Shown in pieces: positions 13,708-22,442 of a stretch of DNA of 26,328 bases (the first letter of the stretch is position 1; each line of letters starts with the position of its first letter). The position numbers were made by a program, and so were the translations under genes. This DNA comes from an uncultured Clostridia bacterium (GTDB lineage: Bacteria; Bacillota; Clostridia; Oscillospirales; Ruminococcaceae), in contig CALLQM010000149.1 in the NCBI GenBank assembly GCA_938014855.1, forward strand, positions 1 through 26,328, in the 5' to 3' direction. The notes under the pieces were generated by a model. That model saw only the letters and a list, made by a program, of their open reading frames with translations, was not told the DNA's origin and made no database searches.

Positions 13708-15009
13708 ATGAATGAATTGCTCATCAAACATGCACATGTGGTAGACCCTTCACAGGGTATTGACCGAATTTGTGATGTATGGGTTAAGAATGGCTGTATC
13801 TGCTCGGTGGGGGAAGCTCCGGCAGAGTATCATGGCTCGGTATTGGACGCCAGCGGGCTGGTTCTTGCGCCGGGACTTGTGGACATGCATGTTCATCTGC
13901 GCGACCCGGGATTTACACAAAAGGAAGATATCCTGTCCGGATGTTCGGCGGCAGCCGCCGGAGGATTCACGTCTATCGCCTGCATGCCAAATTCCAATCC
14001 GGTTTGTGATAATCCGGATGTGGTTAACTATATTGTTGGACGCAGTCAATCAGCGCTTGCCAAGGTTTATCCAGTGGCAGCCATTACAAAAGATTTAAAA
14101 AGTGAAGAATTAACCAATCTTTCGGCACTTCGTGCGGCAGGTGCGGTCGGTATATCCGACGATGGGCGTCCTGTTCTCAATAACCGGCTGATGCTGGAGG
14201 CACTTCAAAATGCAGAGCAGGAACATTTGGCGGTGATATGCCATGCGGAAGATTTGGATATCGTCAATCATGGAATCATGCATAAAGGGGAAATCAGCCG
14301 CAAGCTAAATGTGAACGGAATCGACCGCGCGTCGGAAGACTGCGCGACTGCGGCAACTGTAGCGCTTGCGGCCGCATCAAATACAAGCGTGCACATTGCG
14401 CACGTTTCCACCAAAGGTTCCATGGAGATCATCCGCGATGCCAAACGACGAGGGGTCAAAGTGACCTGTGAAACAGCGCCGCACTATTTTGCGCTTACTC
14501 ACGAACGATTGCTCAAAATGAGCGCAAACGACCGGATGAATCCGCCTTTGCGTGAGGAAAGCGACCGACTTGCAATTTTAGAAGGAATTGCCGATGGAAC
14601 CATTGACTGCATCGCGACCGACCATGCGCCGCATACTCCTTCCGAAAAAGCAGAATTTGAAACGGCTCCAAATGGAGTAATCGGATTGGAAACGTCGCTT
14701 GCGGTTTCGCTGACGCATTTGGTGCATACCGGACGAATCACGCTCAGCCGGCTGATCGAGCTGATGTCCTGCACACCAGCTGAGATTTTGGGAATTCCGG
14801 CAGGAACCTTAAAAAAAGGTGCACCGGCCGACTTGGTCTTATTTGACCCAAATGAAAATTGGGTGGTCGATCCAACAAAATTCCGATCAAAATCCCGCAA
14901 TACCTGTTTTGACAAGGCAAGCGTGACAGGCAGAGTGCACGCTGCCATGCTTAACGGTGCGTGGAGTTATCAATATCAAAAGGAGAATGACGATGGAAAA
15001 ACTCATTAA
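13708..15009 (+). CDS. pyrC: Dihydroorotase, class I
   Basis: The enzyme closes carbamoyl aspartate to dihydroorotate, the third step of de novo pyrimidine synthesis. The 433-residue amidohydrolase has the metal ligands of the B. anthracis/B. subtilis type: HVH at 61-63 in DMHVHLRDPGF, DDG at 151-153, CHAED with H179, HIAHVST with H232, and TDHAPHT with D305 (catalytic Asp). The first gene of the operon, it starts at ATG 13708. Its end overlaps pyrF by 17 bases, so the two are translationally coupled. It is probably controlled by the attenuator at 13531-13655. No pyrB gene for the preceding step is present in the window. Confidence 0.97.
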   Translation: MNELLIKHAHVVDPSQGIDRICDVWVKNGCICSVGEAPAEYHGSVLDASGLVLAPGLVDMHVHLRDPGFTQKEDILSGCSAAAAGGFTSIACMPNSNPVCDNPDVVNYIVGRSQSALAKVYPVAAITKDLKSEELTNLSALRAAGAVGISDDGRPVLNNRLMLEALQNAEQEHLAVICHAEDLDIVNHGIMHKGEISRKLNVNGIDRASEDCATAATVALAAASNTSVHIAHVSTKGSMEIIRDAKRRGVKVTCETAPHYFALTHERLLKMSANDRMNPPLREESDRLAILEGIADGTIDCIATDHAPHTPSEKAEFETAPNGVIGLETSLAVSLTHLVHTGRITLSRLIELMSCTPAEILGIPAGTLKKGAPADLVLFDPNENWVVDPTKFRSKSRNTCFDKASVTGRVHAAMLNGAWSYQYQKENDDGKTH

Positions 15010-15919
15010 AAAAATTTTTGAATTAAAAAACCCGACGGTAGTCGGTTTAGATCCAAAACTGGAATATCTGCCAAAACAGATCAAAGAAAAAGCATTTCGC
15101 ACCTATGGAAAAACACTTGAGGGAGCCGCTCAAGCATATTTGCAATTTAACAAAGCAATCATCGATGCGGTTTGTGACATTGTACCTGCGGTGAAACCTC
15201 AGTGCGCTTATTATGAAATGCTTGGTTGGCAGGGTATGAAATGCTTGGCTGAAACGATTGCTTACGCCCAGCAAAAAGGCATGTATGTCATCACCGACGG
15301 AAAACGCAACGATATCGGTTCGACGATGCAGGCTTATGCGGCGGCGCATCTTGGTGAAATTGACATTGAGGGGACAAGCTGTGTTCCGTTTGGAGCGGAT
15401 GCTTTGACAGTCAACGGGTATCTCGGTTCGGACGGCATTCAGCCTCTGCTTGATTTAATCAAAGGGCAGGATGACAAGGCGATTTTTGTGCTTGCCAAAA
15501 CATCAAATCCATCCTCGGGAGAATTGCAGGACAAGCAGATTGAAGGCGAACCGGTCTATGCAGTGATGGGTGACATGTGCGAACAATGGGGACAACCGTC
15601 CCGCGGCAGTCACGGCTATTCGCAGGTGGGCGCTGTGGTGGGTGCGACCTACCCCGAACAACTGACGGAACTGCGCAAAAAACTGCCGCATACGTTTTTC
15701 CTTGTGCCGGGATATGGTGCGCAGGGCGGCGGCGCTAAGGATGTAGCCGGTGCATTTGATCAAAATGGACTGGGTGCAATTGTCAACTCCTCGCGCGCAA
15801 TTCTGACTGCTTGGAAAAAAGAGGGCTGGTCGGACGAAACCTTTACAGAGGCGGCAAGAGCGGAAGCAATCCGCATGCGCGACGACATCACGTCGGCAAT
15901 TTCGCCAATGCGTGGATAA
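14993..15919 (+). CDS. pyrF: Orotidine 5'-phosphate decarboxylase, type 2
   Basis: The enzyme decarboxylates OMP to UMP, the last step of UMP synthesis. The 308-residue length and the sequence FELKNPTVVGLDPKLEYLP near the start match the longer type 2 (mycobacterial-like) PyrF group. The catalytic DGKRNDIGST (about residues 102-111, with the charged D-K-D network) is intact. The phosphate-binding end PGYGAQGG and IVNSSRAI are present. ATG 14993 is chosen because AAAAGGAG at 14977-14984 lies 8 nt before it; ATG 14987 is too close. It overlaps pyrC by 17 bases and is followed by a 90-base gap with a hairpin before carA. Confidence 0.96.
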   Translation: MEKLIKKIFELKNPTVVGLDPKLEYLPKQIKEKAFRTYGKTLEGAAQAYLQFNKAIIDAVCDIVPAVKPQCAYYEMLGWQGMKCLAETIAYAQQKGMYVITDGKRNDIGSTMQAYAAAHLGEIDIEGTSCVPFGADALTVNGYLGSDGIQPLLDLIKGQDDKAIFVLAKTSNPSSGELQDKQIEGEPVYAVMGDMCEQWGQPSRGSHGYSQVGAVVGATYPEQLTELRKKLPHTFFLVPGYGAQGGGAKDVAGAFDQNGLGAIVNSSRAILTAWKKEGWSDETFTEAARAEAIRMRDDITSAISPMRG

Positions 15920-15956
15920 AAATATTTTTGTAACAGATTAATTTGCATTCGGGAGA

Positions 15957-15988
15957 TACCCTAAAAAATGCGGTGTGCCGCATGGGTA
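15957..15988 (+). promoter_or_regulatory. Bulged hairpin in the pyrF-carA gap
   Basis: ATGCGG (15968-15973) and CCGCAT (15978-15983) form a stem with loop TGTG. TACCC (15957-15961) and GGGTA (15984-15988) extend it across a 6-nt A-rich bulge. No T run follows, so it is not a terminator. It may affect RNA stability or carA translation. Confidence 0.4.
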
Positions 15989-16009
15989 GTCAGAAAGATG
16001 GAGGTATTT

Positions 16010-17140
16010 ATGCAGATACTTGAAAATAGACAGAAAGCGTTTCTGTTGTTGGCGGACGGAGCCGTATTTGAGGGGCTGTCCGTCGGAGCGCAGGGCACTT
16101 CGGTTGGAGAAGTGGTGTTCACCACCAATATGACAGGATATCAAGAAACGCTCACCGACCCCAGTTATTACGGGCAGATCGTTACCCAAACATTTCCGCT
16201 CATTGGAAATTATGGAGTGAACGATTTTGACGGGGAGTCGGATAAATCGTATGTCAAAGGCTATATCGTGCGTGAATGGTGTGAAGCTCCCAGCAATTTC
16301 CGCTGTGAGCACGATTTGGATTGGTTTTTAAAAGAGCAGGGCATCGTTGGAATCTTTGGAATCGATACAAGAGCGCTGACAAGAAAAATCCGCGAACATG
16401 GTGTCATGAACGGTATGGTTACAACCGAGGATGTGTTTGCAGATCTGCAGGAAAATCTTGCAAAACTAAAAAGCTACACCATAAAGGATGCCATCCGCTC
16501 GGTTTCGATTCCACAAGCAAAACGATACGAATGCGAACAGCCTTTGTATGAAGTGGCGCTGATGGATTATGGTTATAAACGCAATATCCGCCGCGCTCTT
16601 TTGGAACGCGGATGCAATGTGACGGTTTTGCCGTGTACTACTAGTGCAAGCGAAATCCTTTCCGGCGGATTCGACGGCGTTATGCTTTCGAACGGCCCGG
16701 GAGACCCCTCTGAGGATGCTGAAATCATTACCAACCTGCGCGAAATTGCCCAGTTAAGTCTGCCTATCTTCGGGATTTGTTTAGGTCATCAGCTGATGGC
16801 TCTTTCTCAAGGTGCCAAGACTGCAAAGCTTAAGTACGGCCACCGCGGCGGAAATCATCCGGTAGTTGATCTGACCACCCAACGTACTTATGTGACCAGC
16901 CAAAATCATGGGTTTGAAGTACTGGGGGAAACACTGCCCAAACAAGCGGGCAGGGTCAGCCACATCAATGCGAACGACAAAAGCTGTGAAGGCATTGCGT
17001 ATCACGCAGGCAATATCTTTACCGTTCAGTTTCACCCGGAAGCATGCTCGGGGCCGCAGGATACCGGCTATTTGTTTGATCGTTTTATAGAACTAATGAA
17101 ATCCAAAAAGGAGGCGAACGCACATGCCGCTGCGCAATGA
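16010..17140 (+). CDS. carA: Carbamoyl phosphate synthase small (glutaminase) subunit
   Basis: CarA hydrolyses glutamine and passes ammonia through a tunnel to CarB. The 376-residue protein has the CPSase small-chain N-terminal domain (LLLADGAVFEGLSVGAQG, then GEVVFTTNMTGYQE) and a class I glutamine amidotransferase domain. That domain carries SNGPGDPSE, FGICLGHQLMAL (nucleophile Cys) and FHPEACSGPQD (catalytic His and Glu). The start is ATG 16010, with GGAGGT at 16000-16005; the open frame upstream to 15968 lacks a binding site. It overlaps carB by 17 bases. Confidence 0.96.
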   Translation: MQILENRQKAFLLLADGAVFEGLSVGAQGTSVGEVVFTTNMTGYQETLTDPSYYGQIVTQTFPLIGNYGVNDFDGESDKSYVKGYIVREWCEAPSNFRCEHDLDWFLKEQGIVGIFGIDTRALTRKIREHGVMNGMVTTEDVFADLQENLAKLKSYTIKDAIRSVSIPQAKRYECEQPLYEVALMDYGYKRNIRRALLERGCNVTVLPCTTSASEILSGGFDGVMLSNGPGDPSEDAEIITNLREIAQLSLPIFGICLGHQLMALSQGAKTAKLKYGHRGGNHPVVDLTTQRTYVTSQNHGFEVLGETLPKQAGRVSHINANDKSCEGIAYHAGNIFTVQFHPEACSGPQDTGYLFDRFIELMKSKKEANAHAAAQ

Positions 17141-20100
17141 TATTAAAAAAGTTTTGGTGATCGGTTCCGGTCCAATCGTAATTGGACAAGCCGCAGAATT
17201 TGACTATGCGGGAACGCAGGCATGCCGTGCGCTTCGCGAAGAAGGGCTGGAAGTTGTGCTCATCAACTCCAATCCTGCAACAATCATGACCGATAAAGCG
17301 ATGGCAGATAAAATTTACATCGAGCCGCTTACATTAGATGTGATCAAGCGCGTCATCCTAATTGAAAAGCCCGATAGTATCCTTTCAACGCTGGGCGGGC
17401 AAACGGGTCTGACGCTGTCCATGCAGCTGGCAAAGGAAGGCTTCTTGGAACAGCACCAGGTCAAATTATTGGGTGCAAATCCTGAAACAATCGATAAAGC
17501 GGAAGACCGCCAGATATTTAAGGATACCATGGAATCGATCGGTCAGCCGTGCATTCCCTCCAAGGTCGTAGAAACCGTGGAAGATGCAGCAGCGTTTGCC
17601 GCTGAAATTTCCTATCCGGTGATTGTACGCCCTGCGTTTACGCTCGGCGGAAGCGGCGGCGGAATTGCGAAAGATGAGCAGGAACTGCGCGAAATCACGC
17701 GCAACGGTTTGCGGCTTTCACCCATCACACAGGTGCTGATTGAAAAATGCATTTCTGGATGGAAAGAAATTGAATTTGAGGTCATCCGCGACAGAAAAGG
17801 CAATATTATTACGGTTTGTTCTATGGAAAACTTGGATCCGGTGGGTGTGCATACCGGCGACAGCATCGTTGTTGCGCCGGCTGTAACCTTGGCAGATAAA
17901 GAATATCAAATGCTTCGCACCGCATCCATTGACATTGTGCAGAGTCTTGGCGTAGAGGGCGGCTGTAACTGCCAGCTTGCGCTCAATCCCGACAGCTTTG
18001 AATATGCGGTTATTGAAGTGAATCCGCGTGTATCCCGTTCTTCCGCGCTTGCATCAAAGGCGACCGGCTATCCGATTGCAAAAGTAGCGGCAAAAATTGC
18101 GATTGGCTACACACTTGACGAAATCAAGAACAAGGTGACCGGAAAAACATATGCCTGCTTTGAACCCGCGTTGGACTATATCGTGGTCAAATTCCCGAAA
18201 TGGCCATTTGACAAATTCGTATACGGAAAGAGAACGCTCGGTACTCAAATGAAAGCAACCGGCGAAATCATGGCAATCGGCACATCGTTTGAACAGGCGA
18301 TGATGAAAGCGGTTCGCTCGATTGAATTGGGACTGGATACGCTCGATTATAAAAAACTCAAAGATAAAACAGACGATGAGATTTTACAGCTTTTGCACCA
18401 ATGCGACGATGAACGTATCTTTGTGGTGTATGAGGCGCTCAAACGCGGCGTCACGCCGGATACGATTTTTGAAATAACAAAAATTGACCGCTGGTTTACA
18501 AACAAATTAAAAAATCTAATCGATTTACAAAATTATCTTGCAGACGGGGGCTTGGATAATAAAAAATATCACCTTGCCAAGCAGTATGGATTTCTTGATC
18601 GGACGATCGAACGAATTTCCGGCTGTAAAGTGGATGATACGATGAAACAGTACGCCTCCTTTAAAATGGTGGATACCTGCGCGGCCGAATTTGCCGCAGA
18701 AACCCCGTACTTTTATTCCACTTATGATGAAGAAAACGAAGCCAAGGGATTTCTTGCGCACCATCCTACTGAGAAAAAGAAAGTACTGGTCATCGGTTCA
18801 GGCCCCATCCGAATCGGGCAGGGAATCGAATTTGACTATTGCTCGGTGCACTGTGTTTGGGCGCTGAAAGAAGAAGGCTATGAAGCAATCATTGCCAACA
18901 ACAATCCGGAAACGGTCTCGACGGATTTTGATACTTCCGACCGTCTCTATTTTGACCCGCTGACTTCGGAAGACATTGACAGCATTTTGGAAACGGAAAA
19001 GCCGTGGGGTGTTGTGGTGCAGTTTGGCGGACAGACTGCAATTAAACTGACCCGTCATCTGCAAGAAAAGGGTGTTCGCATTTTGGGAACCAGTGCGGAC
19101 AGCGTCGATGCGGCGGAAGACCGCGAACGGTTTGACCAAGTGCTGGAACAATGCGGAATTCCGCGTCCGGCAGGGCATACCGTTATGAACGGAGAGGAAG
19201 CACTTGTTGCCGCCAATCAGCTTGGCTATCCGGTTCTTTTGCGCCCGTCGTATGTGTTGGGCGGTCAGAATATGATCATTGCCTATTCGGATGCGGATGT
19301 TGTGGAGTATATGGGAATCATCTTGACTCACAATATTGAAAATCCGGTACTGATTGATAAATACATGATGGGAAAAGAAATTGAAGTGGATGCAATCTGC
19401 GACGGGCAGGATTATCTCATACCCGGCATTATGGAACATATCGAGCGTGCCGGAGTCCATTCGGGGGATTCCATTTCGGTCTATCCGGCTCAGACTCTTT
19501 CCCGCCGAATCAAAGCGATGCTGATTGATTATACTGGAAGACTTTCCCGCGCGCTGAAAGTGGTTGGGCTGATCAATATCCAGTATGTCGTATATAATGA
19601 TCAGGTCTATGTCATCGAAGTCAATCCGCGTTCTTCTCGTACGGTTCCGTATATCAGCAAAGTGACCGGTGTGCCAATGGTGGATATTGCGACCAAAGTG
19701 ATGCTGGGACATAAGCTTTGCGAGATGGGATATGGCTCCGGACTTTATCCGGAGGGAGAAAATATTGCGGTAAAAGTGCCGGTGTTCAGCTTTGAAAAAC
19801 TGCACGATGTTGATACCGCACTGGGACCCGAAATGAAATCGACAGGAGAAGTTTTAGGAATTGCAAAAACGTTTGAAGAAGCCCTGCTCAAAGGACTAAC
19901 CGCCGCGGGCTATCAGTTAAAGCGAAAAGAAGGCGGAAATGTACTGATTACGGTTAAAAATTCGGATCAGCTTGAAATGCTGGAAGTAGCAGACAAGTTT
20001 GAAAAACTGGGCTTTACGATCTACGCGACGCCCGGCTGTGCTTCGGTTTTAAACCGCCACATGATTGCGGCAAATGTAGTTCGCAAAATGGATCAGGATC

Positions 20101-20330
20101 ATCCGCATCTTATGGATTTGGTGGAGAGCGGAAAATTGGATTATATCATCTCCACTTCTGCAAAAGGAAGACAGCCAATCCGTCATTCGGTGCAGATGCG
20201 GCGCAAAGCGGTGGAACTTTCGATTCCGTGCCTTACTTCATTGGATACGGCAAATGCACTTGCAAATGTTTTGCTCATGAAAAAGAATATGGACGACGTC
20301 GAACTGGTAAACATCATCGATATCAAATAA
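17124..20330 (+). CDS. carB: Carbamoyl phosphate synthase large subunit
   Basis: CarB makes carbamoyl phosphate from ammonia, bicarbonate and two ATP, feeding pyrimidine and arginine synthesis. The 1,068 residues show the expected internal duplication. Each half has an N-terminal motif (VLVIGSGPIVIGQAAEFDYA near residue 10, VLVIGSGPIRIGQGIEFDYC near 554) and an ATP-grasp domain (FTLGGSGGGIA and YVLGGQNMIIA regions). The last 130 residues form the MGS-like allosteric domain, where UMP and ornithine bind in E. coli. ATG 17124 follows AAAAAGGAGG. It is the last gene of the operon; a strong bidirectional terminator follows immediately. Confidence 0.97.
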   Translation: MPLRNDIKKVLVIGSGPIVIGQAAEFDYAGTQACRALREEGLEVVLINSNPATIMTDKAMADKIYIEPLTLDVIKRVILIEKPDSILSTLGGQTGLTLSMQLAKEGFLEQHQVKLLGANPETIDKAEDRQIFKDTMESIGQPCIPSKVVETVEDAAAFAAEISYPVIVRPAFTLGGSGGGIAKDEQELREITRNGLRLSPITQVLIEKCISGWKEIEFEVIRDRKGNIITVCSMENLDPVGVHTGDSIVVAPAVTLADKEYQMLRTASIDIVQSLGVEGGCNCQLALNPDSFEYAVIEVNPRVSRSSALASKATGYPIAKVAAKIAIGYTLDEIKNKVTGKTYACFEPALDYIVVKFPKWPFDKFVYGKRTLGTQMKATGEIMAIGTSFEQAMMKAVRSIELGLDTLDYKKLKDKTDDEILQLLHQCDDERIFVVYEALKRGVTPDTIFEITKIDRWFTNKLKNLIDLQNYLADGGLDNKKYHLAKQYGFLDRTIERISGCKVDDTMKQYASFKMVDTCAAEFAAETPYFYSTYDEENEAKGFLAHHPTEKKKVLVIGSGPIRIGQGIEFDYCSVHCVWALKEEGYEAIIANNNPETVSTDFDTSDRLYFDPLTSEDIDSILETEKPWGVVVQFGGQTAIKLTRHLQEKGVRILGTSADSVDAAEDRERFDQVLEQCGIPRPAGHTVMNGEEALVAANQLGYPVLLRPSYVLGGQNMIIAYSDADVVEYMGIILTHNIENPVLIDKYMMGKEIEVDAICDGQDYLIPGIMEHIERAGVHSGDSISVYPAQTLSRRIKAMLIDYTGRLSRALKVVGLINIQYVVYNDQVYVIEVNPRSSRTVPYISKVTGVPMVDIATKVMLGHKLCEMGYGSGLYPEGENIAVKVPVFSFEKLHDVDTALGPEMKSTGEVLGIAKTFEEALLKGLTAAGYQLKRKEGGNVLITVKNSDQLEMLEVADKFEKLGFTIYATPGCASVLNRHMIAANVVRKMDQDHPHLMDLVESGKLDYIISTSAKGRQPIRHSVQMRRKAVELSIPCLTSLDTANALANVLLMKKNMDDVELVNIIDIK

Positions 20331-20331
20331 A

Positions 20332-20359
20332 AAAAGCCCGCGGAAAACCGCGGGCTTTT
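20332..20359. terminator. Bidirectional terminator between carB and the convergent PRTase-like gene
   Basis: AAAAGCCCGCGG and CCGCGGGCTTTT form a perfect 12-bp stem with loop AAAA. The flanking A and T runs let it work on both strands. It begins two bases after the carB stop. Confidence 0.93.
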
Positions 20360-20375
20360 CATCTTTTTCAATCTT

Positions 20376-21017
20376 TTAAATTCGGGAAAATCCAAAGCTG
20401 TTGGCAAGTGCATCGATGCGGATGCCTTGTTTACACAATGGGCAGTCGCGATAAGAGTGTGTCTGATAATCGGGCAGGTCATCGGCGGAAAAAAGCCGAT
20501 GAATCCGAACACCCTCCTGCCCCTCTTTCGCACTAAATACGGCCGCAATTCCCTGCACCGTTCCCTGATAATATTGAATGCATTCCAGTGCACGGTGGAT
20601 GGTTTTGCCGGTTGTAACCGATGCAATCAGCAGAAGAATCTTTTTGCCGCGCACCATCGGTTCCAAGTTTTCACGGAATATCATCTGCCCATTGGTGTTA
20701 AACTCCGGCGTAATAACGAAAATATTTTTTTGACGGTTGACAGAGATCATGTCATATTTGGATAACTTTTGTGCAAGAAATGCGCCGATGATTTCGCTTC
20801 CATCCATGCACACCACGGTATCAATCTCTTTTTGATAAGAAAAATTGTCCGCCAGTGTGATTCCGGCTTCCCGCGCCATCATGTGGCTGTGCTTCATGCT
20901 GGTGATGTCGATGTAATAGTTGATATGGGAATGACTGGTCACAAAATGTCCTGGAACCGCTGTAATTGTAAGAGCTGGGTTAGCGGGTGAAGTGATGGTG
21001 ATTGAATTACCTGCCAT
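20376..21017 (-). CDS. Orotate phosphoribosyltransferase-like protein with altered PRPP loop
   Basis: The 213-residue protein has a PRTase-like layout: an N-terminal hood region, a core with IDTVVCMDGSEIIGAFLAQKL, and a PRPP-loop position at 126-141 (KILLLIASVTTGKTIH). Active PRTases have two acidic residues there (VEDV or IDDV before TTG). Here they are Ala132-Ser133, which should weaken Mg-PRPP binding. The C-terminus has CPLC (C192, C195), a possible metal or redox site, then IDALANSFGFS. ATG 21017 is chosen since ACGGAGGT lies just upstream on the minus strand. It is convergent with carB, and 79 bases downstream of tmcAL in the same direction. It may be a divergent PyrE, or a nucleotide-sensing regulator; the sequence cannot decide. 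Confidence 0.8.
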   Translation of the reverse strand: MAGNSITITSPANPALTITAVPGHFVTSHSHINYYIDITSMKHSHMMAREAGITLADNFSYQKEIDTVVCMDGSEIIGAFLAQKLSKYDMISVNRQKNIFVITPEFNTNGQMIFRENLEPMVRGKKILLLIASVTTGKTIHRALECIQYYQGTVQGIAAVFSAKEGQEGVRIHRLFSADDLPDYQTHSYRDCPLCKQGIRIDALANSFGFSRI

Positions 21018-21096
21018 ACGAATACCTCCGTTCTTTGTGTAATGAACGATGGAAAACATCTCTTACTTACAGTATAGTAAAAACGAGAACATAAAA

Positions 21097-22302
21097 TTAT
21101 CGAACTGTGATTTTTTGACGATAATCATTTCCGCAAGTCTGTATGGTTGGCAGACCCAGCACATAAAGATCCGTCCCTTTGGATTCAAACTGAGCAAAGT
21201 TCTTGCAAGTTTCGCCTAACTGCTCGAGTTTTGCAAGTGAATGGGAAACGGGAATGCTGCCTGCACTTTTTATTTCGGAAAGCAGTTCCATCCCACGGCG
21301 GTTAAAGGAAAGCACCCGAGCATAAGGCGGGGGCGTTTGGAACATACTGGAAGGTGTGCGCAGGTAAGCGTTCCACATAAGCCGACGGATACGGGCAAGC
21401 GGATAACGTTTGGTTTTTACTTTGGCAAGCAGTTCATCCATGGAAACCGCAGAACGAACGGCATTATAAAACCGGTGATCCAAACCTTCCGAAATGTCGG
21501 GCAGGTCTGCAAAATCCGTTTCCTGCATGGTACGCAGAGAGGATAGCAGGGAAGTGTTTAAGCTGTGGGATGCGAATGGCATGAGGCCTGCTTTGGCGGC
21601 GGAATGATAGATTTCCAATGCGGCAGACGGCACGAACGGTTCCAAGCTTTCCACCGATTCCAAGTCGAGCAAATTGCGAAGGTGCGAAGCAGATGCGATT
21701 TTTCCGATGGGAGATGCGTTGTCGTGTCCGGCTCCTTCGCGTGCAATGGTAAAAGGAACGATTTTTAGATTCTGCAAAATGATCTGCCGCAGATATTCGA
21801 CCGCAAGCGTATTGTTGGGAGAGGTCAGCACGTTTGCAACCTCCATTCCATACAGTTTTTCCACTGATTTTTGTCTGGCACGCGCGTAGGTGATCCCTTT
21901 GGTCAAGAGCGTTTTTGTATATTCACTGCAATAGGGAGATAAAACAGCCTGCGCCGCTTTAATTAAAAGCTCTACGTCGCCGCATTCGCTTCCAAACGCA
22001 AGAACATCTACACAACCAAGTCTTCCTAAAATAGAAAGTGCTCCATAGGAAAAGCGTTCCGCTGTAGCCATGGCGTAGGGAAGGGGCAGTTCTAATATTA
22101 AGTCGGCTCCGCATGCAACGGCGGCATTGGCGCGAACAAATTTTGGCGCACAGGCCGGACCGCCCCGCTGGACAAAGTTTCCGCTCATAATCGCGACGAT
22201 ATGAGTTGCACCGGCCGCACGGGTTGCTTCTATTTGATGCAAATGCCCATTATGAAACGGATTATATTCCGCTACGATTCCTGCAACGATCCTTTTTTCC
22301 AT
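21097..22302 (-). CDS. tmcAL: tRNA(Met) cytidine acetate ligase TmcAL
   Basis: TmcAL (B. subtilis YlbM) uses ATP and acetate to make N4-acetylcytidine at the wobble position of elongator tRNA-Met. The 401-residue protein starts with the nucleotidyltransferase signature VAEYNPFHNGH (HxGH at about 17-20), followed by IMSGNFVQRGGPA and LELPLPYA, all family hallmarks. The helical tRNA-binding C-terminal half follows, including the KTKRYPLARIRRLM segment. ATG 22302 is preceded by GGGGAGA; the upstream open frame on this strand is not supported. It is divergent from ackA. Its substrate, acetate, is also the product of acetate kinase, which may be coincidence. Confidence 0.93.
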   Translation of the reverse strand: MEKRIVAGIVAEYNPFHNGHLHQIEATRAAGATHIVAIMSGNFVQRGGPACAPKFVRANAAVACGADLILELPLPYAMATAERFSYGALSILGRLGCVDVLAFGSECGDVELLIKAAQAVLSPYCSEYTKTLLTKGITYARARQKSVEKLYGMEVANVLTSPNNTLAVEYLRQIILQNLKIVPFTIAREGAGHDNASPIGKIASASHLRNLLDLESVESLEPFVPSAALEIYHSAAKAGLMPFASHSLNTSLLSSLRTMQETDFADLPDISEGLDHRFYNAVRSAVSMDELLAKVKTKRYPLARIRRLMWNAYLRTPSSMFQTPPPYARVLSFNRRGMELLSEIKSAGSIPVSHSLAKLEQLGETCKNFAQFESKGTDLYVLGLPTIQTCGNDYRQKITVR

Positions 22303-22340
22303 GATAATCTCCCCGTGATGACGAAATTTTGTAATCGCCC

Positions 22341-22369
22341 TTGAATTTTGTCTTGTAGTGTAATAATAT
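22341..22369 (+). promoter_or_regulatory. Candidate ackA promoter
   Basis: TTGAAT at 22341-22346 and TAATAT at 22364-22369 are spaced by 17 bases in the AT-rich divergent gap between tmcAL and ackA. Overlapping AT-rich alternatives make the exact -10 uncertain. Confidence 0.4.
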
Positions 22370-22442
22370 ATAAACATATGTAATGATGTCAAGCACATGG
22401 CAAACAGACATGTACAAACCAAAAATTAAAGGAGCTATATTC

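Noticed and set aside
18798..19805. A 335-codon open frame antisense to carB
   Set aside because: It lies wholly within carB on the opposite strand, is rich in His/Ile/Arg as expected for a complement of coding DNA, and has no ribosome binding site.
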